Assembly (NCBI GenBank): GCA_900550315.1
Contig: URRK01000005.1
Span: 1 to 23,352 of the forward strand
Origin: an uncultured Oscillospiraceae bacterium
Lineage (GTDB): Bacteria; Bacillota; Clostridia; Oscillospirales; Acutalibacteraceae
DNA length: 23,352 nt
Direction: 5' to 3'
Shown: positions 9,601 through 14,778 of the stretch, in pieces
Position numbering within the stretch: the stretch's first letter is position 1
Layout of the letters: each line of letters starts with the position of its first letter
Made by a program: the position numbers and the translations under genes
The notes under the pieces: generated by a model
Databases searched by the model: none
What the model was told of the DNA's origin: nothing
What the model saw: only the letters and a program-made list of their open reading frames with translations

Positions 9601-12284
9601 TCAAACGCCGGGGCGTATTCCGAAAGGCTTTGCTGCGGGTTCATATTATAAATGTCAATATAATTCTGCGCCAGCTTACCGTATTCGGCCGCATAAGCAA
9701 TAACCTCGGAGGTTTTTTCATCCACAAAGCTAAGCTCGTCTAAATTGGTTCCGTTTACCGTAACCCCGTCGTCCTTTACCTCAACATCCTTTAAATCCTG
9801 CGTTGTAAGCTTGCTGGGAGTTTTGTTTTTAATTTTTTTGTATTTTTTAATTTTGCTAAGCTCCAGCTCGGCGTTTACCACCGGCTCGGAAAGCTGCAGC
9901 GCGTTTGCCAGGCCTGAATTGGGGGTTTGCAGTTCTTTTATTGCAGCAGCAACACGCTCGTTCGACTCGCCCTTTTTTAAAGCAGCGTCAACAAGCTTGT
10001 TTTTCTCGGTTTTTTCCAGCAAGTTTGTAAGCTGCTGACCGAGAGCGCGTGGGCGTATATCCCCTGCAACATTTTTCAGTGTGTTCAGCACCGAGGCAAC
10101 ATGGTTGTTCCCGTTAACAATTTTTCGCTCGTTTACGGTCAGCTTTTCACCCGCATAGGCGCGTACCACCACTTCGCTCAGCCGGTCGCTTAATTGCGGG
10201 TCGGAACCCTCGTTTTCTAAATACTGCGTAACAATACCCTTTAAAGCGGTTTTGGCGTTTTTGTTTAACTTATTTTGGGCGTAGGCCTCGGCAGCAAGCT
10301 GCAAACGGCCAATATCGCTGTTTTTAACGCTTTTGCTGTTTACAAGCTCGTTTGCCTGATTGTAAAATTCGCTTTCCCGGTCGGCCCTTAAGCCGGTTTG
10401 TATTAGGTTGCCGGCATTGTTGCGCAGCGAAACATCTTTACCTACACTGCCCAGGCGGGCATTATCGGAAATCTTACCGTAGCCGCCCATAACGCCGCCG
10501 GCCAATGCCCCTGCAAGAAAATCGTTACCCATTTCCATAGCCAGGTCGCCCGCGGCAGCCGCAAAGGCAGATTTTTCGTCCTTGCCCTCGGCCATATAGG
10601 TTTTCATGCTTTGAACAAACTCGGACTTATCGCCGGCAACTATATAGTCGGCCAGGGTGTTTAAAATATCGGAGGCGGCCTCCTCGCTGCCCTCGGCCAC
10701 AAAGTTTTTGGCCAAATAAAGCGCCGTTTTTTTCGGGTCGCCCAAAAAGGCCTCAATGCTGTATTTTTCGGTCAGCCATTCGGTTGCGCCCGCAATGGCG
10801 CCAAGGGTTACAGACTGGTTATCCGAAAGGCCGCGGTTTTTGGCCTCAATAACCCCGTTGGTTGCCGCCTGGGAGCTCATAATGCCCTGCACAATTTTCC
10901 CGGTCATTTTTTCGGCGGCCTCGGCGCTGCCTGCAAGGGTTCCAAAGCCGCGGGCAATTAATATATCTATTGCCATATCGCCAATAGAGGTAGCCGCACC
11001 GTACAGCGTGGTACCAATCGGTGTGCCTAAAAACTCCCAATCCAACAACTCGCCGGCCTTTTCCCCTGCTTTAGCGCGCAGGGCTGTGGTAACCTGCGAA
11101 TCCAAATGCGCCGGGGAGTTTACATCAATATTCTCACCTTTAAAATTTTTTAAGACATCCTCCACTATACCCTTGCCGGCCCCCAAATTGGTGGCAAAGC
11201 TCCGAACGGTACCTAAAATTGGATGCTCGTCTGCAAATTGGGTAGTTTTTGCAACCTCGTTGGCCGTCATTTGCTCGTTAATTTGCGGGGAAATGTAGTT
11301 TAAATATTCCTCGGCCTGTTCTTTGCCCTGGGTGTTGTAAATGTAGTTTAGGTTCGCCTTTTGGTCGTCGGTTAGGTTGCTGTACTTGGTCAGCTGCTCG
11401 TTGTTTACCTCAGCACCCGCTGTTCCGGTAGAGCGAAACGCAAGAATTTTATTTTTTCTTTCGTCGTCGGCATTAATAAATTCAACAATTTTGTCAATAT
11501 CCCCAAACGGTTTTGAAAGGCTAAAGTTTGAATATCTGTTTTGGGAGGTATAGGCCGAATTTTGGGCGTAGTCCTCCCGGCTCGCCAGGTCGGAAAAGCG
11601 CTTTTTATCGTAAGCGGCCTTTTTAGCTTTGTAATCGTCTATATAGCCGCTGTTTTGCGCGTTAAAGTCACCCAGCGCAACAAAATCAACCGCCTTTTGC
11701 AAAAGGCCCGGTGCGTTCTCGTCCTTTTTCTGCTTGGCGGCGTCAACCATTTTTTTTAAATCGTCCAGCGAATACTCGTCATACTTAATGGTTTCGGCGT
11801 AGTTTTTCAGCCACTTGTCCTCATCCTCGGTAACCTTACCCTGGTGCCGGCTTTGGTTGTAGGCCTCCGAGCCGATCCAGTCGGTCAGCTCCTTATAGGT
11901 CTTGCCCTTATACTTTTTGGTAAAGGCCAAATTGTTTACGGTGTTTTTGTAGGCCTCCTCACCGCCCACCTGTTCAACGCTTTTCTGCATGGTATCCAGC
12001 GAAGTGCGCAAATTGTTTAAATCGCTAAAAGTTTGGTTGCGCTCCTTTTCGCCAACGCCGGAAAAAAAGCTTAAATACTCGTAATCGCTTTGGTACTGTT
12101 CCAGTTCGTCCTTTAGCTTTTGGCGCCGCTGCGGGTTTATATAGCTGCCGCTTTCCAGCTCGTTTGTAAAATCCGAAATATTTTTGCTGTTGGCCGAAAG
12201 CCGGTTTAAACGCTCCCGGTATTCGTCCTCATTAACATTAAAAACAACTTTAGACTTTTTCGGCCCGAATACAACTTTACTCAT
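3690..12284 (-). CDS. giant polyvalent virion protein, probably ejected with the DNA
   Basis: A 2864-residue protein with a multi-domain layout typical of phage polyvalent proteins, thought to be packaged and delivered with DNA. Seen in order: charged coiled-coil N-terminus (1-330); a long small-residue, hydrophobic segment (about 350-615) that could touch membranes; a zincin-like metallopeptidase module with HELTH at 1038-1042 and a likely third ligand Glu in EEITAD near 1096; two related LPD3/PBECR-like modules (about 1190-1370 and 1392-1565) joined by near-identical linkers; coiled coils (about 1596-1960) containing a run of four MQQ units; a conserved region around NYWPIRSS (about 2249); and a C-terminal region (about 2460-2730) resembling LPD38. 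GGGGG stands before the ATG and the gene lies 15 bases after the 333-residue gene. LPD and PBECR names are from memory of the family descriptions; the HExxH motif and linker repeats are directly visible. Role in ejection is inferred from size, place and the lack of a tape measure. Confidence 0.75.
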   Translation of the reverse strand: MSKVVFGPKKSKVVFNVNEDEYRERLNRLSANSKNISDFTNELESGSYINPQRRQKLKDELEQYQSDYEYLSFFSGVGEKERNQTFSDLNNLRTSLDTMQKSVEQVGGEEAYKNTVNNLAFTKKYKGKTYKELTDWIGSEAYNQSRHQGKVTEDEDKWLKNYAETIKYDEYSLDDLKKMVDAAKQKKDENAPGLLQKAVDFVALGDFNAQNSGYIDDYKAKKAAYDKKRFSDLASREDYAQNSAYTSQNRYSNFSLSKPFGDIDKIVEFINADDERKNKILAFRSTGTAGAEVNNEQLTKYSNLTDDQKANLNYIYNTQGKEQAEEYLNYISPQINEQMTANEVAKTTQFADEHPILGTVRSFATNLGAGKGIVEDVLKNFKGENIDVNSPAHLDSQVTTALRAKAGEKAGELLDWEFLGTPIGTTLYGAATSIGDMAIDILIARGFGTLAGSAEAAEKMTGKIVQGIMSSQAATNGVIEAKNRGLSDNQSVTLGAIAGATEWLTEKYSIEAFLGDPKKTALYLAKNFVAEGSEEAASDILNTLADYIVAGDKSEFVQSMKTYMAEGKDEKSAFAAAAGDLAMEMGNDFLAGALAGGVMGGYGKISDNARLGSVGKDVSLRNNAGNLIQTGLRADRESEFYNQANELVNSKSVKNSDIGRLQLAAEAYAQNKLNKNAKTALKGIVTQYLENEGSDPQLSDRLSEVVVRAYAGEKLTVNERKIVNGNNHVASVLNTLKNVAGDIRPRALGQQLTNLLEKTEKNKLVDAALKKGESNERVAAAIKELQTPNSGLANALQLSEPVVNAELELSKIKKYKKIKNKTPSKLTTQDLKDVEVKDDGVTVNGTNLDELSFVDEKTSEVIAYAAEYGKLAQNYIDIYNMNPQQSLSEYAPAFELAYTYGRTAGTTLEMAQNSPSASLLQPEQLQAAFKMGQTARALEQENQTFKRRRGKKNSGVVKLPAGVKASSLSEQQNASIRALRKISDVTGIWFELYNSKAKNGTYTEANGYYKNGTVYLDINAGKNGVFDTYTAILQTAAHELTHFISEYNAKMYGELQSFVVEHLNGFEGKSIEQRAIERMAEYDDQGVVLDFENAVEEITADACTQMLQDSKAMEQLAAENKSLFQKITDFLKELFADIKKAFKGAYLGNEAKAMQQHMDELQKIWDKALVGAVKQHNNYELVQKNKGQAKYSIVALENGNTYVQASRNVISGENIADWRKQITNFFNELLEGEKSLDIQTIDGDVLTITKDETAKKARDNYKYEKGQRVLMTNDEFRVKLNIEAHIDEIAETSTGGKKRTADTKSHDFAKDGFSYRTAYFQDFDGSYYKLKLSVGNNGTVATVYSVGKINKDSLPSHTKIVAVVGSKSLGKLSNTSVPQGNTDVNTNFMQDGTKYSLRYTVDNKPVAVIDKDILAGVPKTKWIETVKQEISENFSNGIPISGRLIKVNQRSRNEFTNSKNSRWYAENNQVIYADKFKSANNLDDIVLASTNYINEDLKHTRKDNFKEFARGDVLIRVGNNDYSAKVIVGFTTGKQMVLYDVVDFSKTSFEIKKTDVRSPSNRLNAENGSNTSVSDTNVPQNGTDVNTYFMPEDGKNSLRRAENSYEALGELEKLKKRNAALEQDIKGLNKALKLTKQLTHGKLVSPAQVRMVAEIICKNAGSSYSSQKLAPRLEEVYNWLAAGKDVSYEAFYEKAVGIATDLAEDIRPAKVEIPYYKELTKAIRDCKIALSEQQKSEVAEIYGSYNEFRKQNMGKFTLTDKGTPLDVAWQELSKKYPGAFEQDLTEPDQPLQLVEIYDAARLASYYIEQVNTSEMVQQIAADIYDKFWNVSTMHTFADKKQQEITELKQKHNAKIRELRGEFQQTVQDTKAHYNEKLKNVRNSKMQQMQQMQQMQQHGKQVVQNLRQRQMKTAKIRQIRDRLSEFAKKLDKPTVKKHIPLELQGMVAQLLEAFSYKTKQELNISERLDRFKAKYSELETTYPRAYDENITKMLEALSAEINNRTLRKLNLDTLNKAYKVICTVSGYITDSNKLFRETRSKAVTESGQKIVFEEKSRARLIRKSFEEWGITQWLMRQGLKFFKPRTLFKMVGSEELMHLYENLRAGEDVVGADCDEATERYINAFEQSGFKLKEGDEVKTLYLEKGGKQNFTVQELMFLYAATKREAYRKHLTVGGYVHEKAVKVDKHKISIDKTPVQLTEADFVTVNNALTQKQKQFVDDLQSYLSKELAAKGNEVSRQLYKMDQYTDKNYWPIRSSENFLPVKAKDKNTAPSTPKNRGFTQELNEKAVNPIVLGDFTSVYFEHVSEMATYHGLTLPLEDFRRVYEYHEFYKSDENGLKPASGVRVAIENAWGKPVTDAIEAFYRDVCGGVRVADASVENKLLGLAKKGAVLANLSVAIQQPSAIGRATALVPEKYLIKSTAMKRDYEKVKKYAPVAVLKEMGYFNISISRTLESYANSKAQAPEGVVGKVAAFVDPKNSDYRDNVFGYLPGKMDELTWCHIWNAVELMVKDTGRFNTESEAFYQECGRQFTKVITETQVYDSVFSRCELRRSKNGAVQMAVAFMDEPITSLNMLIDGVIEGTRLGGREGAKCIFKAAKAVFIAGVLNSIYLSLVSAMRDDDEDKTYIDKYLGAIPANLLNSINPLGMIPYVKDLWSVYQGYDLNRMDMSALSGIVNALKDLGDENKSVGEKVKDLVVSVSTLTGIPLRNILRDTEGLINTIFNSKPLSETSLAGITESMQENILGELKSADFVNSYGKAVLNEDFESAESKLNRMKEKAENKRKANYPNESSTEREKAVNSSVRAAFTRYYKSQYISGNEKKRKEIRMIMGRSKLYGTSGDIAKICKKWLADYEEEESKKNIF
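6598..6633 (-). repeat. 9-bp tandem repeat encoding four MQQ units
   Basis: The plus strand shows TGCTGCATT-type nine-base units repeated about four times, encoding MQQMQQMQQMQQ near residue 1885 of the giant protein. It lies in a predicted coiled coil. The unit length is a multiple of three, so copy-number change would alter length without breaking the frame. Confidence 0.85.
7508..7570 (-). repeat. linker repeat copy 2 inside the giant gene
   Basis: Encodes NVPQNGTDVNTYFM, closely matching copy 1 at 8110-8166 (SVPQGNTDVNTNFM). Identity is visible at the DNA level: ACACCARTGTACCACAA, then ACAGATGTCAATAC, then ATTTTATGC. Extra copies of ACATCTGT lie nearby (7531-7538, 7618-7625 and inverted at 7567-7574). 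Confidence 0.8.
8110..8166 (-). repeat. linker repeat copy 1 inside the giant gene
   Basis: Joins the first and second LPD3/PBECR-like modules. It shares about 40 near-identical bases with copy 2 at 7508-7570, although the modules it separates have diverged strongly from one another. Confidence 0.8.
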
Positions 12285-12299
12285 TGCTTAATCCCCCTC

Positions 12300-13301
12300 T
12301 TATTTCGGCATTGCGCTTTTTTGAATGTACATATTTTTAGAGCCATCCCAGTAATAATACTTGCCGGTCTTTCGGTCAATCCACAGATTTTGGGAACGGC
12401 CGTTAATTTCCATAGACCCTTTAGCCGCAACGCTCAGCTTATGCCCGTTCACATTATTCGGCTGGTAGCCGTTAGAAAACACGCCGTTTTTAATATCCTT
12501 ATTGGTGGTGCCGGTGTAAGGGTTTACGCCTTTTTTCAGCGTATAGGTCTGGCCGGTTCTGTCGTTCCGAAAGGTGTATTCGTCCCCGTTGTTACTTAAA
12601 TAGGTGTAAAGGTCGGTTTCCTTTTCCGCCTCGGCCGCAGCCTTTGCCTTGGAGGCTGCCGCAGCCGCCTGGGAAAGGGCGTATTCCTTTTGCCACTGTG
12701 CGTCTGCAACCTTGTCCCGTTCCCGCTGGTAGGCCATTTGGGCGTTGTACTGCCGCTGATTTTCGGCAAAGGTTTGGTTGTACTGCCGTACATTCTCGTT
12801 AAAGGTTTGGCCGGCACGGGCGTCGCTGTTTTCCATTTGGGCCAGGTTATCCAAATACGAACGCTCGGTTACATAGCGGTTGTAGCCCTCCTGGTGCTCA
12901 TTGGCATAAAGGTTATATTTACTCAATAAATTTTCACCGGCCTGCTGGTAAGCGTTTAAGGCCATGGCGTAATATTCCGGGATATTATCATTAGCCTTTT
13001 GCATATACTGGTTGTAGGCCTGCTGACCGGCCGAGGTGGCGTAAGAATTGGCATAGCCGCCCGTTAAGGCCGAAGCCTGGCCAATGGTGTCCTGCATGGC
13101 GGTTTTACCCAAAGCCTTGTACTGCTCTTTGCCCTGCTGGTACAGCACATCCTTGCCAAGGTCGTATTGAAACTCCTTGCGGTTTACATACTGGTCGCGC
13201 AGCGCGTCCTTTGCGCCCTGGCTTTGGTAAGTGTAGCCTTTCATGCTGTTGCGTTTATTGAAAGTATCGTTGCTTTCGCCGTATAATCGTTTAATTGCCA
13301 T
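12300..13301 (-). CDS. internal virion / ejection-type protein
   Basis: A protein of 333 residues starting MAIKRLYGESNDTF. Residues about 50-150 carry a helical segment with QASALTGGYANSYA followed by QQAYNQYMQKANDNIPEYYAMAL, a pattern I recall from virion proteins and giant ejected proteins of Firmicutes phages. Residues about 150-240 are a charged, alanine-rich coiled coil (RQYNQTFAENQRQYN and an AAAAASKAKAAAEAEK tract). The C-terminal 90 residues are polar and probably beta-rich. An upstream in-frame ATG at 13331 exists, but it lies in the predicted -10 box, whereas the ATG at 13301 has GGAGG eight bases before it, so I choose 13301. It is co-transcribed with the giant gene 15 bases downstream and the two probably work together in DNA delivery. 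No enzymatic motif is seen. Confidence 0.75.
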   Translation of the reverse strand: MAIKRLYGESNDTFNKRNSMKGYTYQSQGAKDALRDQYVNRKEFQYDLGKDVLYQQGKEQYKALGKTAMQDTIGQASALTGGYANSYATSAGQQAYNQYMQKANDNIPEYYAMALNAYQQAGENLLSKYNLYANEHQEGYNRYVTERSYLDNLAQMENSDARAGQTFNENVRQYNQTFAENQRQYNAQMAYQRERDKVADAQWQKEYALSQAAAAASKAKAAAEAEKETDLYTYLSNNGDEYTFRNDRTGQTYTLKKGVNPYTGTTNKDIKNGVFSNGYQPNNVNGHKLSVAAKGSMEINGRSQNLWIDRKTGKYYYWDGSKNMYIQKSAMPK

Positions 13302-13326
13302 AGGTATTGCCTCCGTTTTTTCTTTA

Positions 13327-13376
13327 AGCATAACAAATGCAGCACCTAAATTTCTAACCCCTACCCCCTAAAAATT
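13327..13376 (-). promoter_or_regulatory. predicted phage late promoter 2, upstream of the ejection genes
   Basis: The minus strand shows an AATTTTT tract, then GGGGGTAGGGGTTAGAAAT, then after 18 bases the extended -10 box TGTTATGCT (hexamer 13332-13327). The 29 bases at 13348-13376 match 26 of 29 with those at 19536-19564. Predicted transcription begins near 13320, just before the GGAGG of the 333-residue gene. A rho-independent terminator ends immediately upstream. Confidence 0.65.
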
Positions 13377-13380
13377 AAAA

Positions 13381-13408
13381 TAAAAAAAGCACCCGTAAAA
13401 ACGAGTGC
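13381..13408 (-). terminator. rho-independent terminator at the end of the upstream operon / toxin unit
   Basis: In minus-strand RNA GCACUCGU, loop UUUU and ACGGGUGC form an 8-bp stem with one mismatch, followed by a run of seven U and more AU. It would stop transcripts from the head-tail operon or the toxin before late promoter 2. Confidence 0.8.
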
Positions 13409-13436
13409 TTGACAAAAGCTGAAATTGTGTTATAAT
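13409..13436 (+). promoter_or_regulatory. antitoxin RNA promoter (perfect consensus)
   Basis: TTGACA at 13409-13414 and TATAAT at 13431-13436 with a 16-base spacer, a perfect match to both sigma-A hexamers. It is the only convincing plus-strand promoter I noticed, and it drives transcription against all the phage genes. Confidence 0.85.
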
Positions 13437-13442
13437 GAATGT

Positions 13443-13536
13443 GGTAAGGCGAACCGATAGACGGTTAGCCCTCATTTAAGTAATCTAAAAAGGATTAGAC
13501 CGCTTGCTTGGAGGCTGGGCGGTCTATTTCTTTTTT
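13443..13536 (+). ncRNA. antisense antitoxin RNA of a type I toxin-antitoxin locus
   Basis: A predicted transcript of about 94 bases from the consensus promoter to a terminator with stem AGACCGC / GCGGTCT (13497-13503 and 13519-13525) and a T-rich tail (13527-13537). It contains no meaningful reading frame. Its 3' part is antisense to the end and terminator of the toxin mRNA. Near its 5' end GGCGAACCG / CGGTTAGCC can fold into a hairpin, and GCCCTC at 13468-13473 could pair with the toxin Shine-Dalgarno GGGGGC. The layout resembles TxpA/RatA, BsrG/SR4 and Fst systems: convergent RNAs sharing a bidirectional terminator. Ends are estimated from the -10 box and the T-run. Confidence 0.75.
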
Positions 13537-13598
13537 ATTGTCAACAGGTAACCAGTAGCAAAAATAATAATTAAGATTATATATGCAGCTTGTTCCAT
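13524..13598 (-). CDS. type I toxin, small hydrophobic membrane peptide
   Basis: A 24-residue peptide beginning MEQAAYIILIII and ending GYLLTIKKK: a short polar start, one membrane segment of about 15 residues, and a trilysine tail. This is the pattern of small membrane toxins of type I systems in Firmicutes (TxpA, BsrG, Fst and the so-called holin-like toxins), though shorter than most. Such peptides insert in the inner membrane and disturb it when the antisense RNA is lost. The start has GGGGG eight bases upstream, and this site lies in a GCCCTC-GAAA-GGGGGC hairpin that should repress translation. The stop codon lies in the base of the shared terminator stem. It has its own minus-strand promoter at 13668-13696. 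No sequence search was possible; the call rests on peptide chemistry plus the full antisense architecture around it. Confidence 0.75.
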   Translation of the reverse strand: MEQAAYIILIIIFATGYLLTIKKK

Positions 13599-13605
13599 TG
13601 GCAAC

Positions 13606-13621
13606 GCCCCCTTTCGAGGGC
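13606..13621 (-). promoter_or_regulatory. hairpin sequestering the toxin Shine-Dalgarno
   Basis: In minus RNA GCCCUC (13621-13616), a GAAA tetraloop and GGGGGC (13611-13606) form six base pairs including one U-G. The G-run is the ribosome binding site of the toxin, so translation should need the stem to open. Confidence 0.75.
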
Positions 13622-13667
13622 AAGACTTAACCGCCTACCGTTTCAGGCTCACCTTATCACATTGCCT

Positions 13668-13696
13668 ATTATAACAGCCCCCGACAGATTTTGCAA
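13668..13696 (-). promoter_or_regulatory. toxin mRNA promoter
   Basis: Minus strand TTGCAA (13696-13691), 17-base spacer, TATAAT (13673-13668). The transcript should start near 13661 and carry a leader of about 60 bases before the toxin ATG. Confidence 0.75.
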
Positions 13697-13715
13697 CCGC
13701 TTTTTCTGTCGGGGG
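13678..13715. repeat. perfect 10-bp inverted repeat around the toxin promoter
   Basis: CCCCCGACAG at 13678-13687 and CTGTCGGGGG at 13706-13715, separated by 18 bases. It lies just after the stop codon of the S74 tail gene. The loop holds the toxin -35 box, and one arm lies in the spacer before -10. On the minus strand no U-run follows; on the plus strand TTACTTTTT does. Confidence 0.85.
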
Positions 13716-13722
13716 TTACTTT

Positions 13723-14778
13723 TTATGCCGTTGGCTCGTTAAGCTGCGCCTTAACCGCAGCCAGTTCAGTTTTAACAGTTTGCAGCTCTTGCACCAGCAG
13801 CGCAATAATTTCCTCATACCGCAGCGTCTTGGTTACGGTGCCGGCTTCGGCCCCGGTGCTGTCTGTGTCGGGAACGCTCGCAATTAAAGCCGCGTCATTG
13901 GCCGTTAGCCCGGCGTTTGTAATGGCCTGTTCCACCTCCTGCGCCACAAAGCCAAGATGTGTTGGCCCGGTTGCATTACTGCCAAATTGAAAGGCGCGGG
14001 GTTTTAAATTATCAAACAGCTTTGAATGATTTTGAGATAGGTTGGTAACGCTGCTTTGTGCTTTTTGGTCGGCCACCGTGCCAACCGGCTCGGTTACATG
14101 AACCGTGCCGCCCGTTATGTTGGCCTGCGGAATACAAAAGCCCGATTTACTTACACCGCACAGCTTTTGCCCGTTTTGCCAAATGCTCCATTCCTCCGGC
14201 GTAATGCGGGTTTTTATGGGCTCGGCAACCGAAACCTCCCGCTTTTGGCCGCTGCTGTCTGTAACCTCAATTTTTCCGGCTACAAGGCCGCTTTCAATAC
14301 CATATACCGGTGTGCCGGTGCTGTTCAGCAGCCCGCCTTTAAAATAGTGCTGCCATTTACTGTCGTGAGCCTGCGTTTTTTCGTAAAGCTGCAAAAAGCC
14401 AACGCTTTCCCCGTTTATATTCAGTTTTGTATTTCGCAGCAGGTTGCTAAAGTTATCGTTAAAAGATTGCTTATCCATCAGCGCTTTGGCAATGGATTCG
14501 CTGTCACTTACCAGCACCGCAGCATTTTTAATCAGGTCTTTTTTCATGGCTAAAATGCCGTTTAAATACCCGTCCCCGGTGTAACCGTCATTTTGCCCCG
14601 CAGTAGATTCTATCATTTTAGAAATGTTTTGCATAAAATCGGTTGGGGATTGCTCCGAAGTGTTTCGATTCAGCTTTTGCTGCAGGTCATAAAGGTAGTC
14701 CCATATTCTGCTTAGCTGTTCCTCAACCGAAAGGTTTGAGGCGGCCGCCGGGCGGTTTGGCGGAAAAAAATATTCCAT
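13723..14778 (-). CDS. tail protein with C-terminal S74 intramolecular chaperone-like domain
   Basis: A protein of 351 residues. The N-terminus (MEYFFPPNRPAAAS, then SVEEQLSRIWDYLYDLQQKL) looks like a particle-attachment segment followed by a coiled coil. The middle (about 120-240) is probably beta-rich and includes GGLLNSTGTPVYGIESG. Residues about 250-351 show the hallmarks of the peptidase S74 / endosialidase chaperone: FDNLKPRAFQFG, HLGFVAQEVEQAI, LRYEEIIALLVQELQ and a final coiled coil. In the family this domain drives trimer folding of fibres and often cuts itself off at a Ser-Asp site. The usual SD..LK start of that domain is not clearly present (TNLSQNHSKLF instead), so self-cleavage is uncertain. 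The ATG shares its A with the stop codon of the hub gene, showing translational coupling. Likely a short tail appendage. Confidence 0.8.
   Translation of the reverse strand: MEYFFPPNRPAAASNLSVEEQLSRIWDYLYDLQQKLNRNTSEQSPTDFMQNISKMIESTAGQNDGYTGDGYLNGILAMKKDLIKNAAVLVSDSESIAKALMDKQSFNDNFSNLLRNTKLNINGESVGFLQLYEKTQAHDSKWQHYFKGGLLNSTGTPVYGIESGLVAGKIEVTDSSGQKREVSVAEPIKTRITPEEWSIWQNGQKLCGVSKSGFCIPQANITGGTVHVTEPVGTVADQKAQSSVTNLSQNHSKLFDNLKPRAFQFGSNATGPTHLGFVAQEVEQAITNAGLTANDAALIASVPDTDSTGAEAGTVTKTLRYEEIIALLVQELQTVKTELAAVKAQLNEPTA

Larger units (their letters stand above)
13438..13663. repeat. inverted 18-base leader repeats of the toxin-antitoxin locus
   Basis: AATGTGGTAAGGCGAACC (13438-13455, plus strand) matches AATGTGATAAGGTGAGCC (13663-13646, minus strand) at 15 of 18 positions. 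Each copy follows a TATAAT box, so toxin and antitoxin RNAs start with almost the same leader; looser similarity continues to a shared GCCCTC. Confidence 0.85.

Noticed and set aside
12240..12284. Repeat SKVVF near the N-terminus of the giant protein as a sign of an alternative start
   Set aside because: The duplicated SKVVF is real, but only the first ATG has a ribosome site, so the start is unchanged.
13348..13376. G-rich box as an intramolecular G-quadruplex
   Set aside because: Only two long G-runs are present in each copy, while four are needed; the constant spacing to a -10 box fits a promoter element better.
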